Shown here one piece after another: positions 43,574 to 51,658 of a DNA stretch of 64,000 bases. Numbering within the stretch: the first letter of the stretch is position 1; each line of letters opens with the position of its first letter. Source of the DNA: JARIHD01 sp964503715 (GTDB lineage: Bacteria > Patescibacteriota > Saccharimonadia > Saccharimonadales > UBA4665); NCBI GenBank assembly GCA_964503715.1, contig CAZDAD010000003.1, positions 17,637 through 81,636 of the forward strand, in the 5' to 3' direction. A model generated the notes under the pieces. That model saw only the letters and a list, made by a program, of their open reading frames with translations. It was not told the origin of the DNA and ran no database searches. A program made the position numbers and the translations under genes.

Positions 43574-44044
43574 ATGGCTCCAAAGCCTGTAAAGGTGGAG
43601 GCTGCCGCACCAGTAGCCTCAGAGCTCAAAGTATTACTTGCTGAGAGTGCCTGTAAGTCAGAGATTGCCAAATATGACTGGACAATCAAAAGTGTCCCTA
43701 ACAAGAAGCGTGCCGAACAGATAGCTATGAATGTTAGCCACTACGAAAGCGGTGGCAAGGCAACTAGTCTGAACCCCGACAGATCAACAGGTGACTATTC
43801 AGTTGGCTGCTACAACGTTAACCTACTGGGCGAAGATAATTTGAACGCTAAGTATCGTGATGCCAAGATTTATGGATACCAAGGCCCCAAGAGTGTTGCC
43901 GACCTTGAATTATGGCTAAAGAATCCTGCCAACAACGTGGCCGTAGCCCATCATATGCAACAAGGTCAAGGCTGGCAGCCATGGAGCGGTACAACTTGTA
44001 GCCTTAAGGGCGGCGAAACTTGGAAAAAGATGGACTGCTTCTAG
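43574..44044 (+). CDS. Lysozyme/transglycosylase-like C-terminal domain (probable continuation of the previous gene)
   Basis: A 156-residue frame. After a Pro/Ala linker (APKPVKVEAAAPVA) it has a lysozyme-like domain: SHYESGGKATSLNPDRSTGDYSVGCYNVN recalls the catalytic glutamate and the GxxQ segment of SLT-type transglycosylases, and VAVAHHMQQGQGWQPWSGTTC the C-terminal part. It would need export to act on peptidoglycan, yet it lacks a signal peptide. No SD lies before the ATG at 43574. This points to a frameshifted fusion with the upstream membrane part. A terminator follows. Confidence 0.65.
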   Translation: MAPKPVKVEAAAPVASELKVLLAESACKSEIAKYDWTIKSVPNKKRAEQIAMNVSHYESGGKATSLNPDRSTGDYSVGCYNVNLLGEDNLNAKYRDAKIYGYQGPKSVADLELWLKNPANNVAVAHHMQQGQGWQPWSGTTCSLKGGETWKKMDCF

Positions 44045-44084
44045 GCACAATTAATTTGTTCTTCTATCCGCTGTTTATGCAAAA

Positions 44085-44113
44085 AGAGACGGTCCGTCGA
44101 AGGGCCGTCTCTT
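44085..44113 (+). terminator. Terminator after the lysozyme-like gene
   Basis: AGAGACGGTCC, six-base loop, GGGCCGTCTCT, TTTC. Strong hairpin. Confidence 0.85.
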
Positions 44114-44152
44114 TCTATGCCAATAAAAGTTCAAGGGCTATAAGACCGATGG

Positions 44153-44875
44153 TTAACTCTTGACCGAATCTGGCGCAATACTGGTGTAATATTCCAGAGC
44201 AGCCTCAGCTGCTTTCTGCTGACCTACCTGCTTGCTTGGACCCTCACCTTTGCCACGTAGCTCACCGCCAATAAATACGCCCACAGTGAATATCTTGTCA
44301 TGATCAGGGCCAATCTCCTCAAGCACTCTATACTGAGGCGTCTGGTTGTCTACACTTTGCGCTACTTCCTGCAAGTGTGACTTAGGGTCCATCCACGAGC
44401 CTGTCTTGAGAATCTCAGCAAACGTAGAGAGCAAGCTCTTGGTGATAAACTGCTTGGCGGCCTCGTAGCCTTGGTCTAAATAGATTGCGCCAACAACCGC
44501 CTCATAGCTGTTAGCAAGGATCTGAGCCCTAGCTCGGTCAGTGCCATGCTTTTCGCCACGGCTAAGACGCAAAAGCGGTTCAAATTCATACCTTGAGGCA
44601 GCTGCACTGATGCTCTCAGTTCGCACCAAGGCACTGCGCCAGTTAGTTAGAATACCCTCTGGTTCACTGTAGTTGCCATACAGATACTCAGTGGTGACAA
44701 GCTCTAGAACTGCGTCACCCAGGAACTCAAGTCTTTCATTGTGCTCAGGAGCAGTCGTTTTGTGCTCGTTGACATAAGAGCGGTGCGTAAAGGCTAACAC
44801 TAATAGGGATAAATCATTAAAGGTAACACCTAACTTGCTCTGTGCAAATGCACTGTAGTTACTAAAGTCCTGCAT
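44153..44875 (-). CDS. rnc: Ribonuclease III
   Basis: Cleaves double-stranded RNA, including rRNA precursors. The 240 residues show the signature HNERLEFLGDAVLEL (about 40-55), the second acidic helix in EAVVGAIYLDQGYEAAK, and a C-terminal dsRBD (DPKSHLQEVAQSV through GPSKQVGQQKAAEAAL). It overlaps the Nudix gene by 14 bases. rnc, nudix and nusB form one minus-strand operon. Confidence 0.96.
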   Translation of the reverse strand: MQDFSNYSAFAQSKLGVTFNDLSLLVLAFTHRSYVNEHKTTAPEHNERLEFLGDAVLELVTTEYLYGNYSEPEGILTNWRSALVRTESISAAASRYEFEPLLRLSRGEKHGTDRARAQILANSYEAVVGAIYLDQGYEAAKQFITKSLLSTFAEILKTGSWMDPKSHLQEVAQSVDNQTPQYRVLEEIGPDHDKIFTVGVFIGGELRGKGEGPSKQVGQQKAAEAALEYYTSIAPDSVKS

Positions 44876-45365
44876 CTCTAACCTTCTTCATGCCAACTAG
44901 CATTAACTTGCCAATGTCATCGTAGGCAATTTTATCTATAGCCTGATTAACTGGGAACCAACGGATATCGTTTAGCCAGTCCTCTGGGTTAAGCTGGTTG
45001 GTCTTGCCTAGACCGTGAACCAGATAGATGTGCATAGTCATTAAAACCAATGTTGGGCCACGACGATAGCGAAATCCTACTTTGCCCAACCAGTTGAGCA
45101 CTTTCATCTCTTGGAGACCAGTCTCTTCGCGAATTTCGCGTTCGGCTGTTTGACGTGGCTCTTCGTTGGGCTCAACATGACCTTTGGGTATAGTCCAGCG
45201 GTTTTTGGCATCCTGAATCAACAGAATCTCAACCCGCCCGCCCTTATTGGGGTTACGACGAAAAACAATACCACCAGAGGTAGTTTCCTGCACTGCCTCT
45301 TGGATAGTTGGCTTCTTGCTGTTTATGAGTCGTCTTATGCCGTGCAGGCCTGGGGATCGTTTCAT
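44862..45365 (-). CDS. Nudix hydrolase
   Basis: A 167-residue Nudix protein. The Nudix box is complete: GHVEPNEEPRQTAEREIREE followed by TGLQE. The start is the ATG at 45365 (MKRSPGLHGIRRL), a few bases after the nusB stop. The longer frame to 45476 overlaps nusB and is rejected. It may act on nucleotides or RNA 5' ends, and an RNA role would fit its place between nusB and rnc. That is inference. Confidence 0.85.
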   Translation of the reverse strand: MKRSPGLHGIRRLINSKKPTIQEAVQETTSGGIVFRRNPNKGGRVEILLIQDAKNRWTIPKGHVEPNEEPRQTAEREIREETGLQEMKVLNWLGKVGFRYRRGPTLVLMTMHIYLVHGLGKTNQLNPEDWLNDIRWFPVNQAIDKIAYDDIGKLMLVGMKKVRDAGL

Positions 45366-45369
45366 AATA

Positions 45370-45834
45370 TTACTTAGCTTTCTTCGAGTCGGCTGACTCG
45401 TCGGTTCCTCCGTCGCGCTGGCGCAGCGCTGTTCCAAGTACTCCATTGATGAACTTGGACGAGTTGTCGCTACCAAATGCCTTGGCCAGCTCTACTGCTT
45501 CGTTGATTACCACCTTGGGAGGCGTCTGCAACTCTTCAGTTAACTCGTATAATCCCATACGCAAAATGACTCGATCTACGCGAGCAATCTGTTCAATTGG
45601 CCACTCAGGGGCGATTGGTTGCAGGACAGCGTCCAGCTCGGCCGCCTTGCTACTGGTGCCCTTAACAATTCTCTCGATAAAAGCTTTGTCGTCAACTGTG
45701 CCTTCGTAGCGTGTAATATTACGCTGCAAGACTTCATCTAGGTCAAAGTTTGGATCACGTTCTGCAAGTCGAAAATCCTCTTCGTAGAGAGTTTGCAGTG
45801 ATATGATACGACCGAGATGACGGTTTGATGCCAT
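45370..45834 (-). CDS. nusB: Transcription antitermination factor NusB
   Basis: A 154-residue all-helical protein that binds boxA RNA with S10 in rRNA antitermination. It starts MASNRHLGRIISLQTLYEED and contains PINQIARVDRVILRMGLYEL-type and PPKVVINEAVELAKAFGSDNSSKFINGVLG, which is diagnostic. A disordered basic end closes it. The L32 gene lies 53 bases upstream. Confidence 0.93.
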   Translation of the reverse strand: MASNRHLGRIISLQTLYEEDFRLAERDPNFDLDEVLQRNITRYEGTVDDKAFIERIVKGTSSKAAELDAVLQPIAPEWPIEQIARVDRVILRMGLYELTEELQTPPKVVINEAVELAKAFGSDNSSKFINGVLGTALRQRDGGTDESADSKKAK

Positions 45835-45886
45835 ACGCTGGTTCGATTCCTTTTATGAAAGAGTTGTAGGTGCTAGGGCCGGCGAA

Positions 45887-46042
45887 TTACTTCGCAGCCT
45901 TCTTGGCTTTACCGCTTTCGCGGATAGTTGTAAATGCCTTTACAGGTGACTTCGCATTGACAGCGCGAGCAAGCTTCAGCACTAAATGGCTGCGGCGTGC
46001 GCCTGTACGACGGGCAGATGTTCGCTTCTTTGGCTTACCCAT
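45887..46042 (-). CDS. rpmF: 50S ribosomal protein L32 (bL32)
   Basis: A 51-residue protein too short for routine ORF lists. It begins MGKPKKRTSARRTGARRSHL, the pattern of bL32, and ends in a basic KAKKAAK tail. AAGGAG lies 14 bases before the ATG at 46042, a wide spacing. A promoter with both boxes lies upstream. bL32 next to nusB and rnc is a common theme. Confidence 0.85.
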   Translation of the reverse strand: MGKPKKRTSARRTGARRSHLVLKLARAVNAKSPVKAFTTIRESGKAKKAAK

Positions 46043-46096
46043 GGGATTACAGGGAACTCCTTAGTTTCTATTGTTATACTTAATAACTTAGGGCCA

Positions 46097-46125
46097 ATTA
46101 TACCTCATATCAGCCTCAATCTCAA
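46097..46125 (-). promoter_or_regulatory. Promoter of the rpmF-nusB-nudix-rnc operon
   Basis: Minus strand TTGAGA (46125-46120), 17 bases, perfect TATAAT (46102-46097). The transcript start is near 46090, which leaves a leader of about 48 bases. The hairpin GCCTC/GAGGC in the same stretch may end the leuS transcript. Confidence 0.7.
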
Positions 46126-46138
46126 GAGGCGGATAGGC

Positions 46139-48577
46139 CTATACTACCAAGTTGACTAATTTATGAGGAACATAAATAGTTTTCTTGGGGATTGAACCAT
46201 CCAAAAAGTTGATGATTTTGGTGTCAGACATTACTGATTCGATTACCTCTTCTTGTGAGGCATTACTACTCACCTCTACTTGACTCCTGAGTTTACCATT
46301 GACCTGTACGACAATATTAATCAAATCTTTGAGCAGATAAGATTCGTTGTACTTGGGCCAATTGGTCAAATGTATTGAAGTCTGGTGGCCTAGTTGCTCC
46401 CACAGTTCCTCAGTGATATGAGGTGCAAAAGGTGACAATATTTGGAGCAAGCCCTCGATTGCCTCTACCCAAAGCTCCTTGTCGTCCAACCCATATTGCT
46501 TTTTGATTCTGTAAAGCTCGTTAACTTCTTCCATCATGGCGGCAATAGCTGTATTGAAGCCCATATCTGATAAATCGGCCGAAACACGCTTGATTGTCTG
46601 GTGGCCAATAGTCCGCAGTTCTTTTGCCACTTCCTCGTTGGTGATACCACCATTATCTGTTGTGCTAATTATGTCCTGTGCCAAGTTCCATATGCGTTGA
46701 AGGAATCGGTAACAGCCTCCCATGCCCTCGACACTCCAATTAGCCATCTGATTCCACGGACCGATAAATAATTCCATTATACGAATAGCATCGGCGCCAT
46801 AACCCTGGTCGATGATGTCATCAGGTGTGATGGTATTGCCCCAGCTCTTGCTCATCTTGCGTCCATCGGGAGCCAGAATCATGCCCTGGTTACGCAGCGC
46901 AGTAAATGGCTCGTCAAAGTCAATAAGCCCCTCATCAAACATAACCTTGGTCCACATTCGGGCATACAAAAGGTGCATGACTGCGTGTTCAGCGCCGCCG
47001 ATATAGTCATCAACTGGCAGCCAAAATTTTACTTTATCAGTTGATAAAGGTTCATTATCATTGTGTGGATCAGCAAAACGCATGAAGTACCAACTGCTAC
47101 AGGCAAAACCGTCCATAGTGTCAGTTTCACGCTTAGCAGCAGCCCCACACTGTGGGCAATCTACGTTAACCCACTCCGATACGCCCGCCAAAACAGATGT
47201 ACCTTCACCATTGGGCTGATAGCTCTCAACCTCTGGTAGAACAACTGGCAACTGATCTTTCGGTACGGGCACTACACCACACTCATCACAGTGGACTACA
47301 GGTATAGGCGCACCCCAGTAACGCTGGCGGCTTATTAGCCAATCGCGAATCTTGTAGTTCGTTACCTCGTGACCATTATTCGATTGGGTAAGATCAGCAA
47401 CAATCTTTTCACGAGCCTCAGCGCTAGTTAACCCATCGTATCGTCCAGAGTTGACCATAGTTCCTTCGTCAGCGCTGAGCTCATCATCGGCAGCGTCATT
47501 GGAAACTACCTTAATAATAGGCAAATTGAATTTCTTGGCAAAATCATTATCCCGCTCATCATGGGCGGGTACGGCCATAATCGCACCAGTTCCATAGCCC
47601 ATTAATACATAGTCGGCCACCCAGATGGGTACCTGTTGGTTATTTACAGGATTAGTAGCATAAGAACCAGTAAAAACGCCTGTCTTTTCTTTGTTTTCTT
47701 GGCGTTCGACGTCAGATTTTTGTTGGGCGGCTGTTACATACTCCTCAACTGCGGTTTTTTGTTCGGTACTCGTAATACTGCTTAGCATTGGATGTTCGGG
47801 CGCAACAACCATAAAGGTAGCACCAAATAACGTATCAGGCCTAGTCGTAAAAACAGTCAATTTATTGTCGTCAACCACAAAGTCGACCTCAGCTCCTTTG
47901 CTACGGCCAATCCAGTTACGCTGCATACTCTTGATAGCATCAGACCAATCTAGCTTGTCTAGGTCTGCGCTTAGACGATCTGCATAATCTGTAATCTTGA
48001 AAAACCATTGTTTGAGAGCTTTCTTGGACACCTCATTACCACAGCGCCAACACTTGCCCGCTTCTACCTGTTCGTTGGCTAGAACGGTCTTGTCGGTCTC
48101 GCACCACCACTGCAAGCTATCCTTCTGATAAGCTAGGCCACGCTCTAACAAGAGAAGGAAAAACCACTGAGTCCAGCGATAATACTTGGGGTCTGAGCTA
48201 TTAATTTCACGCGACCAGTCATAACTAAAGCCCATCTGCATCAGCTGTTTCTTAAACTTCGACGTATTCTCGGCGATAGCCTGCTGCGGGCTGATGCCGT
48301 TCTTGATAGCATAGTTCTCAGCGGGCAAACCAAAAGCATCCCAGCCCATAGGATGAAGAACATTATGCCCTGTCATGCGAGCATGTCGGGCTACAGCATC
48401 ACCTATAGTGTAATTACGAACATGGCCAACGTGCATAGCTGCGCCACTTGGATAAGGAAAATATTCTAGTACATAACGCTTGGGTCTATCAGGAGATTCG
48501 GTTGCTTCGTATATTCGGTTCTCCGCCCAACGAGACTGCCACTTTGGTTCGATTTCTTTTGGGTTATAACGGTTCAC
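46139..48577 (-). CDS. leuS: Leucyl-tRNA synthetase
   Basis: Class I synthetase, 812 residues. The HIGH-type motif is PSGAAMHVGHVRNYT, the KMSKS motif is GRKMSKSWGNTITPD, and a CP1 editing domain lies between, with the threonine-rich loop TTRPDTLFG. CWRCG and CDECG suggest a zinc-binding insertion. The start is GTG at 48577, with GAGGA in the SD. The leader (48578-48711) holds a short Leu-rich frame and a sequence that can hide this SD. Confidence 0.95.
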   Translation of the reverse strand: MNRYNPKEIEPKWQSRWAENRIYEATESPDRPKRYVLEYFPYPSGAAMHVGHVRNYTIGDAVARHARMTGHNVLHPMGWDAFGLPAENYAIKNGISPQQAIAENTSKFKKQLMQMGFSYDWSREINSSDPKYYRWTQWFFLLLLERGLAYQKDSLQWWCETDKTVLANEQVEAGKCWRCGNEVSKKALKQWFFKITDYADRLSADLDKLDWSDAIKSMQRNWIGRSKGAEVDFVVDDNKLTVFTTRPDTLFGATFMVVAPEHPMLSSITSTEQKTAVEEYVTAAQQKSDVERQENKEKTGVFTGSYATNPVNNQQVPIWVADYVLMGYGTGAIMAVPAHDERDNDFAKKFNLPIIKVVSNDAADDELSADEGTMVNSGRYDGLTSAEAREKIVADLTQSNNGHEVTNYKIRDWLISRQRYWGAPIPVVHCDECGVVPVPKDQLPVVLPEVESYQPNGEGTSVLAGVSEWVNVDCPQCGAAAKRETDTMDGFACSSWYFMRFADPHNDNEPLSTDKVKFWLPVDDYIGGAEHAVMHLLYARMWTKVMFDEGLIDFDEPFTALRNQGMILAPDGRKMSKSWGNTITPDDIIDQGYGADAIRIMELFIGPWNQMANWSVEGMGGCYRFLQRIWNLAQDIISTTDNGGITNEEVAKELRTIGHQTIKRVSADLSDMGFNTAIAAMMEEVNELYRIKKQYGLDDKELWVEAIEGLLQILSPFAPHITEELWEQLGHQTSIHLTNWPKYNESYLLKDLINIVVQVNGKLRSQVEVSSNASQEEVIESVMSDTKIINFLDGSIPKKTIYVPHKLVNLVV

Positions 48578-48636
48578 AAAAAATATCCTCTGTTACATGA
48601 GATTAATAATCAGCAGTATGACAGGAGTAACGCGCC

Positions 48637-48687
48637 CTAGTGGGCGAGGATAAACTCAAAAAGTGTCAGCAAAGCTCGTTCACTCAT
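48637..48687 (-). CDS. Possible leucine-rich leader peptide of leuS
   Basis: A 16-codon frame starting with ATG at 48687, MSERALLTLFEFILAH, with four leucines. TATAAT at 48700-48705 lies about 12 bases upstream. The codons near the end include TATCCTC, which is perfectly complementary to GAGGATA at the leuS SD. A ribosome stalled at the last Leu codon (CTC) would cover the anti-SD and free leuS. That mechanism is inferred. Coding is not proven. Confidence 0.45.
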   Translation of the reverse strand: MSERALLTLFEFILAH

Positions 48688-48711
48688 AACTCACTGATTA
48701 TTATAGCACGA

Positions 48712-50088
48712 TTATTCGGTGCGTAAGGCTTCGATTGGGTCTAATTTTGCAGCTTTTCGAGCAGGGAAAAATCCCGCCGCCATCGCTATCAGTACCAATA
48801 CTAGTATGAGTAGTAGCGTCTGAGGTAAACTGAATACCAACAGGCTATTACCATCGCCAAACAGCTTGCGACTAGCCCATGGATTGATTAACGTTCCGAC
48901 TATATACGCAATCATCGAGCCCAATATACCACCCAAGAATCCTATCCAGGCCGCCTCAAACATAAACAGACGCCTGATATCTTTGTTGCGCATGCCTAGA
49001 GCCTTCATTAGACCAATTTCTCTAGTTCGCTCGAGTACACTTATGTACTGCGTGTTGATGATTCCAAACACCGAGGCAAGCAGAGTGATAAACCCAAAGA
49101 CGCCAACCATGGCTTGAAATATATTTACTATTTGAGTTATTGATTTCTGAATCTCCTCAAAGCCGATAGTATAGTATCCCTTGCCAGACAAATCCTTCTG
49201 GGCCGCTTTGCGAGCATCGAGACTGTTGCCATCCTTGACCTTTAGGAAAGCATACATATATTTGCCATAATCTCCACTGCCCTTGCTAGTGAAATCATAT
49301 AGCTTTCGGGCATCTGGTTCAGAGACTAGAATTGGCAGCCCAGCAAAGGTCATGCTAGTGGCGGCTTTTTTACTCACACCTGTGATAGTGTAACTAAACG
49401 TCTCAACCTTGGCTAAATCTGAGGGCTTGAATGTGCCCTCTCGAATCTGCTGGAGTATCGTGGCAAAATCAGCCGCACCATTGCTCGTAGACTGCCTAAC
49501 CCCAAGCTCCACTTTTTTACCTAAAGCATCCTTGGAATCTTTGAAGCCTAAGAGCTGAACGTAACTTTCGGGCAAAATCACTGTACCAGTTGCAATACTA
49601 CCACTAGCAGGTAGACGCCCTTCTAGCAATTCAGGTCGTTGAGCGCTATTGTAGGCCTCAGCACTGGCGGTATAACGCTTATGGCTACTGGTGGTTACAT
49701 ATTGAACAGGTAACTGTAGAAATTCTCTGACCGATTCGGCATACGGCAGAGCTTTCAGTTGCTTTATATCTTCGTCAGTCACTTGCTTAAGCTGCATTGA
49801 ACCACTTGAGCCCATATTGATACTGCCCACAGAGTCATCGTACTCCTTGGGCTGAGCATTAGGCTTGCCCGTATTAGATATTTCAGAATCGCGACCGACA
49901 ATAAGTTCCGTAGGGTCGAAGTTGCTGCTAACCAATCTATCTGTGTAGGCACGAATACCATTCCCGGCCGCTAACGTCATAGTCAGAGTAAAACCACCAA
50001 CTGCGATGGCTAGGCTAGTTAATATTGTGCGAGTCTTTGCAGAACGCAGGCTGCGGCCGCTGCGCTTGATGATATCGATAACTTTCAT
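48712..50088 (-). CDS. ABC transporter permease (MacB/FtsX type)
   Basis: A 458-residue permease with four membrane segments. TM1 is about 20-42, then a large external MacB-like periplasmic domain (about 50-300), then TM2-TM4 from about 325. The FtsX-like segment YISVLERTREIGLMKALGM is typical. It probably exports a peptide, lipid or protein, or acts mechanically in cell-wall processes. The ATPase gene directly upstream ends on the first base of its ATG. The operon continues from the cell-wall genes upstream. Confidence 0.9.
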   Translation of the reverse strand: MKVIDIIKRSGRSLRSAKTRTILTSLAIAVGGFTLTMTLAAGNGIRAYTDRLVSSNFDPTELIVGRDSEISNTGKPNAQPKEYDDSVGSINMGSSGSMQLKQVTDEDIKQLKALPYAESVREFLQLPVQYVTTSSHKRYTASAEAYNSAQRPELLEGRLPASGSIATGTVILPESYVQLLGFKDSKDALGKKVELGVRQSTSNGAADFATILQQIREGTFKPSDLAKVETFSYTITGVSKKAATSMTFAGLPILVSEPDARKLYDFTSKGSGDYGKYMYAFLKVKDGNSLDARKAAQKDLSGKGYYTIGFEEIQKSITQIVNIFQAMVGVFGFITLLASVFGIINTQYISVLERTREIGLMKALGMRNKDIRRLFMFEAAWIGFLGGILGSMIAYIVGTLINPWASRKLFGDGNSLLVFSLPQTLLLILVLVLIAMAAGFFPARKAAKLDPIEALRTE

Positions 50089-50795
50089 TACGCTTTTGAC
50101 CCCTTCCTGGACTTAGGCTGGTTAATTGTATCTCCGATTATCTTGCCGTCGCTAATAGTCACACGTCGGCTGCATTTGGCCGCCAAATCTTCATCGTGAG
50201 TAACAATAATAACCGTCACGTTTAGCCGCTTATTTAGATCAAATAACAAATCTATAATCTTGGCACCAGTAGCACTATCCAAGTTTCCGGTTGGCTCATC
50301 AGCAAATAACAGCTTAGGGTGGTTGACTATGCTGCGAGCAATAGCTAAACGCTGCTTTTGCCCACCACTGAGATTACTAGCTGGCGAATCAATTTTGTCA
50401 TCTAGTTCTACAGCCCTTAGCGCATCCAAAACTAGCTTGCGTCGTCTGCGAACACTAACCCTGGCAATTTCGAGTGGTAGCTCAACATTTTGGAAACAAG
50501 TTTGGCGAGGCTCAACGAAGAATGACTGGAATATGAAGCCCATTTGTTTGGCTCGGAATGAGTCTAGATCCTTGGCTGATAACTGCTGTAAATCATCACC
50601 ATCAATAATAATGTTGCCCGACGTCGGATGATCCAGGCCGCTCATCACATGCATCAGGGTTGATTTTCCTGAACCCGACTTACCAATTATTGCCACTGTT
50701 GAGCCATCACTAATTGATAGGCTCACGTTGTCTAGTGCCACGAAGGTGTTTTGCTTTTTGCCGTACACCTTAGATACATTTTTAACCTCAATCAT
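50088..50795 (-). CDS. ABC transporter ATP-binding protein (MacB/LolD type)
   Basis: A 235-residue ATPase. Walker A is IGKSGSGKSTLMHVMSG, the signature is LSGGQKQRLAIARSI and Walker B is LLFADEPTGNLD, with GNLD typical of the LolD/MacB group. It pairs with the FtsX-like permease. TAGGAT lies six bases before the ATG, so a separate leaderless start is possible besides the upstream operon. Confidence 0.95.
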   Translation of the reverse strand: MIEVKNVSKVYGKKQNTFVALDNVSLSISDGSTVAIIGKSGSGKSTLMHVMSGLDHPTSGNIIIDGDDLQQLSAKDLDSFRAKQMGFIFQSFFVEPRQTCFQNVELPLEIARVSVRRRRKLVLDALRAVELDDKIDSPASNLSGGQKQRLAIARSIVNHPKLLFADEPTGNLDSATGAKIIDLLFDLNKRLNVTVIIVTHDEDLAAKCSRRVTISDGKIIGDTINQPKSRKGSKA

Positions 50796-50834
50796 ATTCT
50801 CATCCTACACCAAAATACTGGCGTCACAAAGACA

Positions 50835-51653
50835 TTAGTGGGCGTAGTATTGCCCCTGGCTTCCTGAGGATAACTGGAGCAGCTGGCTTACCGTAACGAA
50901 CTGATACTGGCCGCTCAAAGCATTGATGATTGGCTCAACGGCCGCCGCAGTAGTTTCATGCACATCGTGCAACAATATTATTCCGCCTGGCCTTGCCTGC
51001 TTGACAACACTATCCACCAGCATATTGGGTACACTTGGCTCCCAGTCATTGGGATCTATGTTCCACATAACCACTGTCATATCGGCATGGGAGAGTACCA
51101 CATCATTAACTGATCCGTAAGGTGGACGTAATAGCTTCGGCATAGGCACACCAGCCCTAGTTATGGCAGCTTGCGCTTGGTGTATCTCTGAGTCTATCTG
51201 TGCCTGATTCAGGGTTGTAAAATCAGCATGGTCCCAACTGTGATTACCGACTTCGTGGCCTTCTCTATGCATACGTTGTACGATAGCCTCGTTGCCAGCT
51301 ACTCGGTTACCTATCAAAAAGAATGTTGCCTTGACGTTATGTGCCGCCAAAATATCAAGTACATGTGGGGTATTAACAAGGTGCGGTCCATCGTCAAAGG
51401 TCAAAGCCAGACATGGCTTCAGGCTACAGTCAACTTTGCTAGTTTTAGCAGCAGCGACTCTTTGAACATCTGGCTTGGCTTTATTGCCATGGTAAGCATG
51501 TCCATTGTTTTTTTTCGAATTCCTGTGACCCACTTGTGATGAGCTCGGTAACAGTACAGCAGTGAGAAGCAAACAGGCACAACCAAAGACCACTATTAGT
51601 TGTGGCCTTAATAATGCCCTCAAAAGCACTCCATATTTATTGCCTTGTCTCAT
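50835..51653 (-). CDS. Polysaccharide deacetylase, membrane-anchored
   Basis: A 272-residue NodB/CE4-type enzyme with an N-terminal membrane segment (about 15-36). The catalytic motif 1 is LALTFDDGPH, the zinc histidines lie in EVGNHSWDHADF, and motif 3 is RPPYGSVND. It removes acetyl groups from peptidoglycan or other glycans outside the cell. Its ATG follows the ddl stop by five bases. AGGAC is the likely SD. Confidence 0.9.
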   Translation of the reverse strand: MRQGNKYGVLLRALLRPQLIVVFGCACLLLTAVLLPSSSQVGHRNSKKNNGHAYHGNKAKPDVQRVAAAKTSKVDCSLKPCLALTFDDGPHLVNTPHVLDILAAHNVKATFFLIGNRVAGNEAIVQRMHREGHEVGNHSWDHADFTTLNQAQIDSEIHQAQAAITRAGVPMPKLLRPPYGSVNDVVLSHADMTVVMWNIDPNDWEPSVPNMLVDSVVKQARPGGIILLHDVHETTAAAVEPIINALSGQYQFVTVSQLLQLSSGSQGQYYAH

Positions 51654-51658
51654 TTGTC

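Noticed and set aside
45870..46064. 64-residue plus-strand frame
   Set aside because: Antisense of rpmF, whose minus-strand protein is a clear L32.
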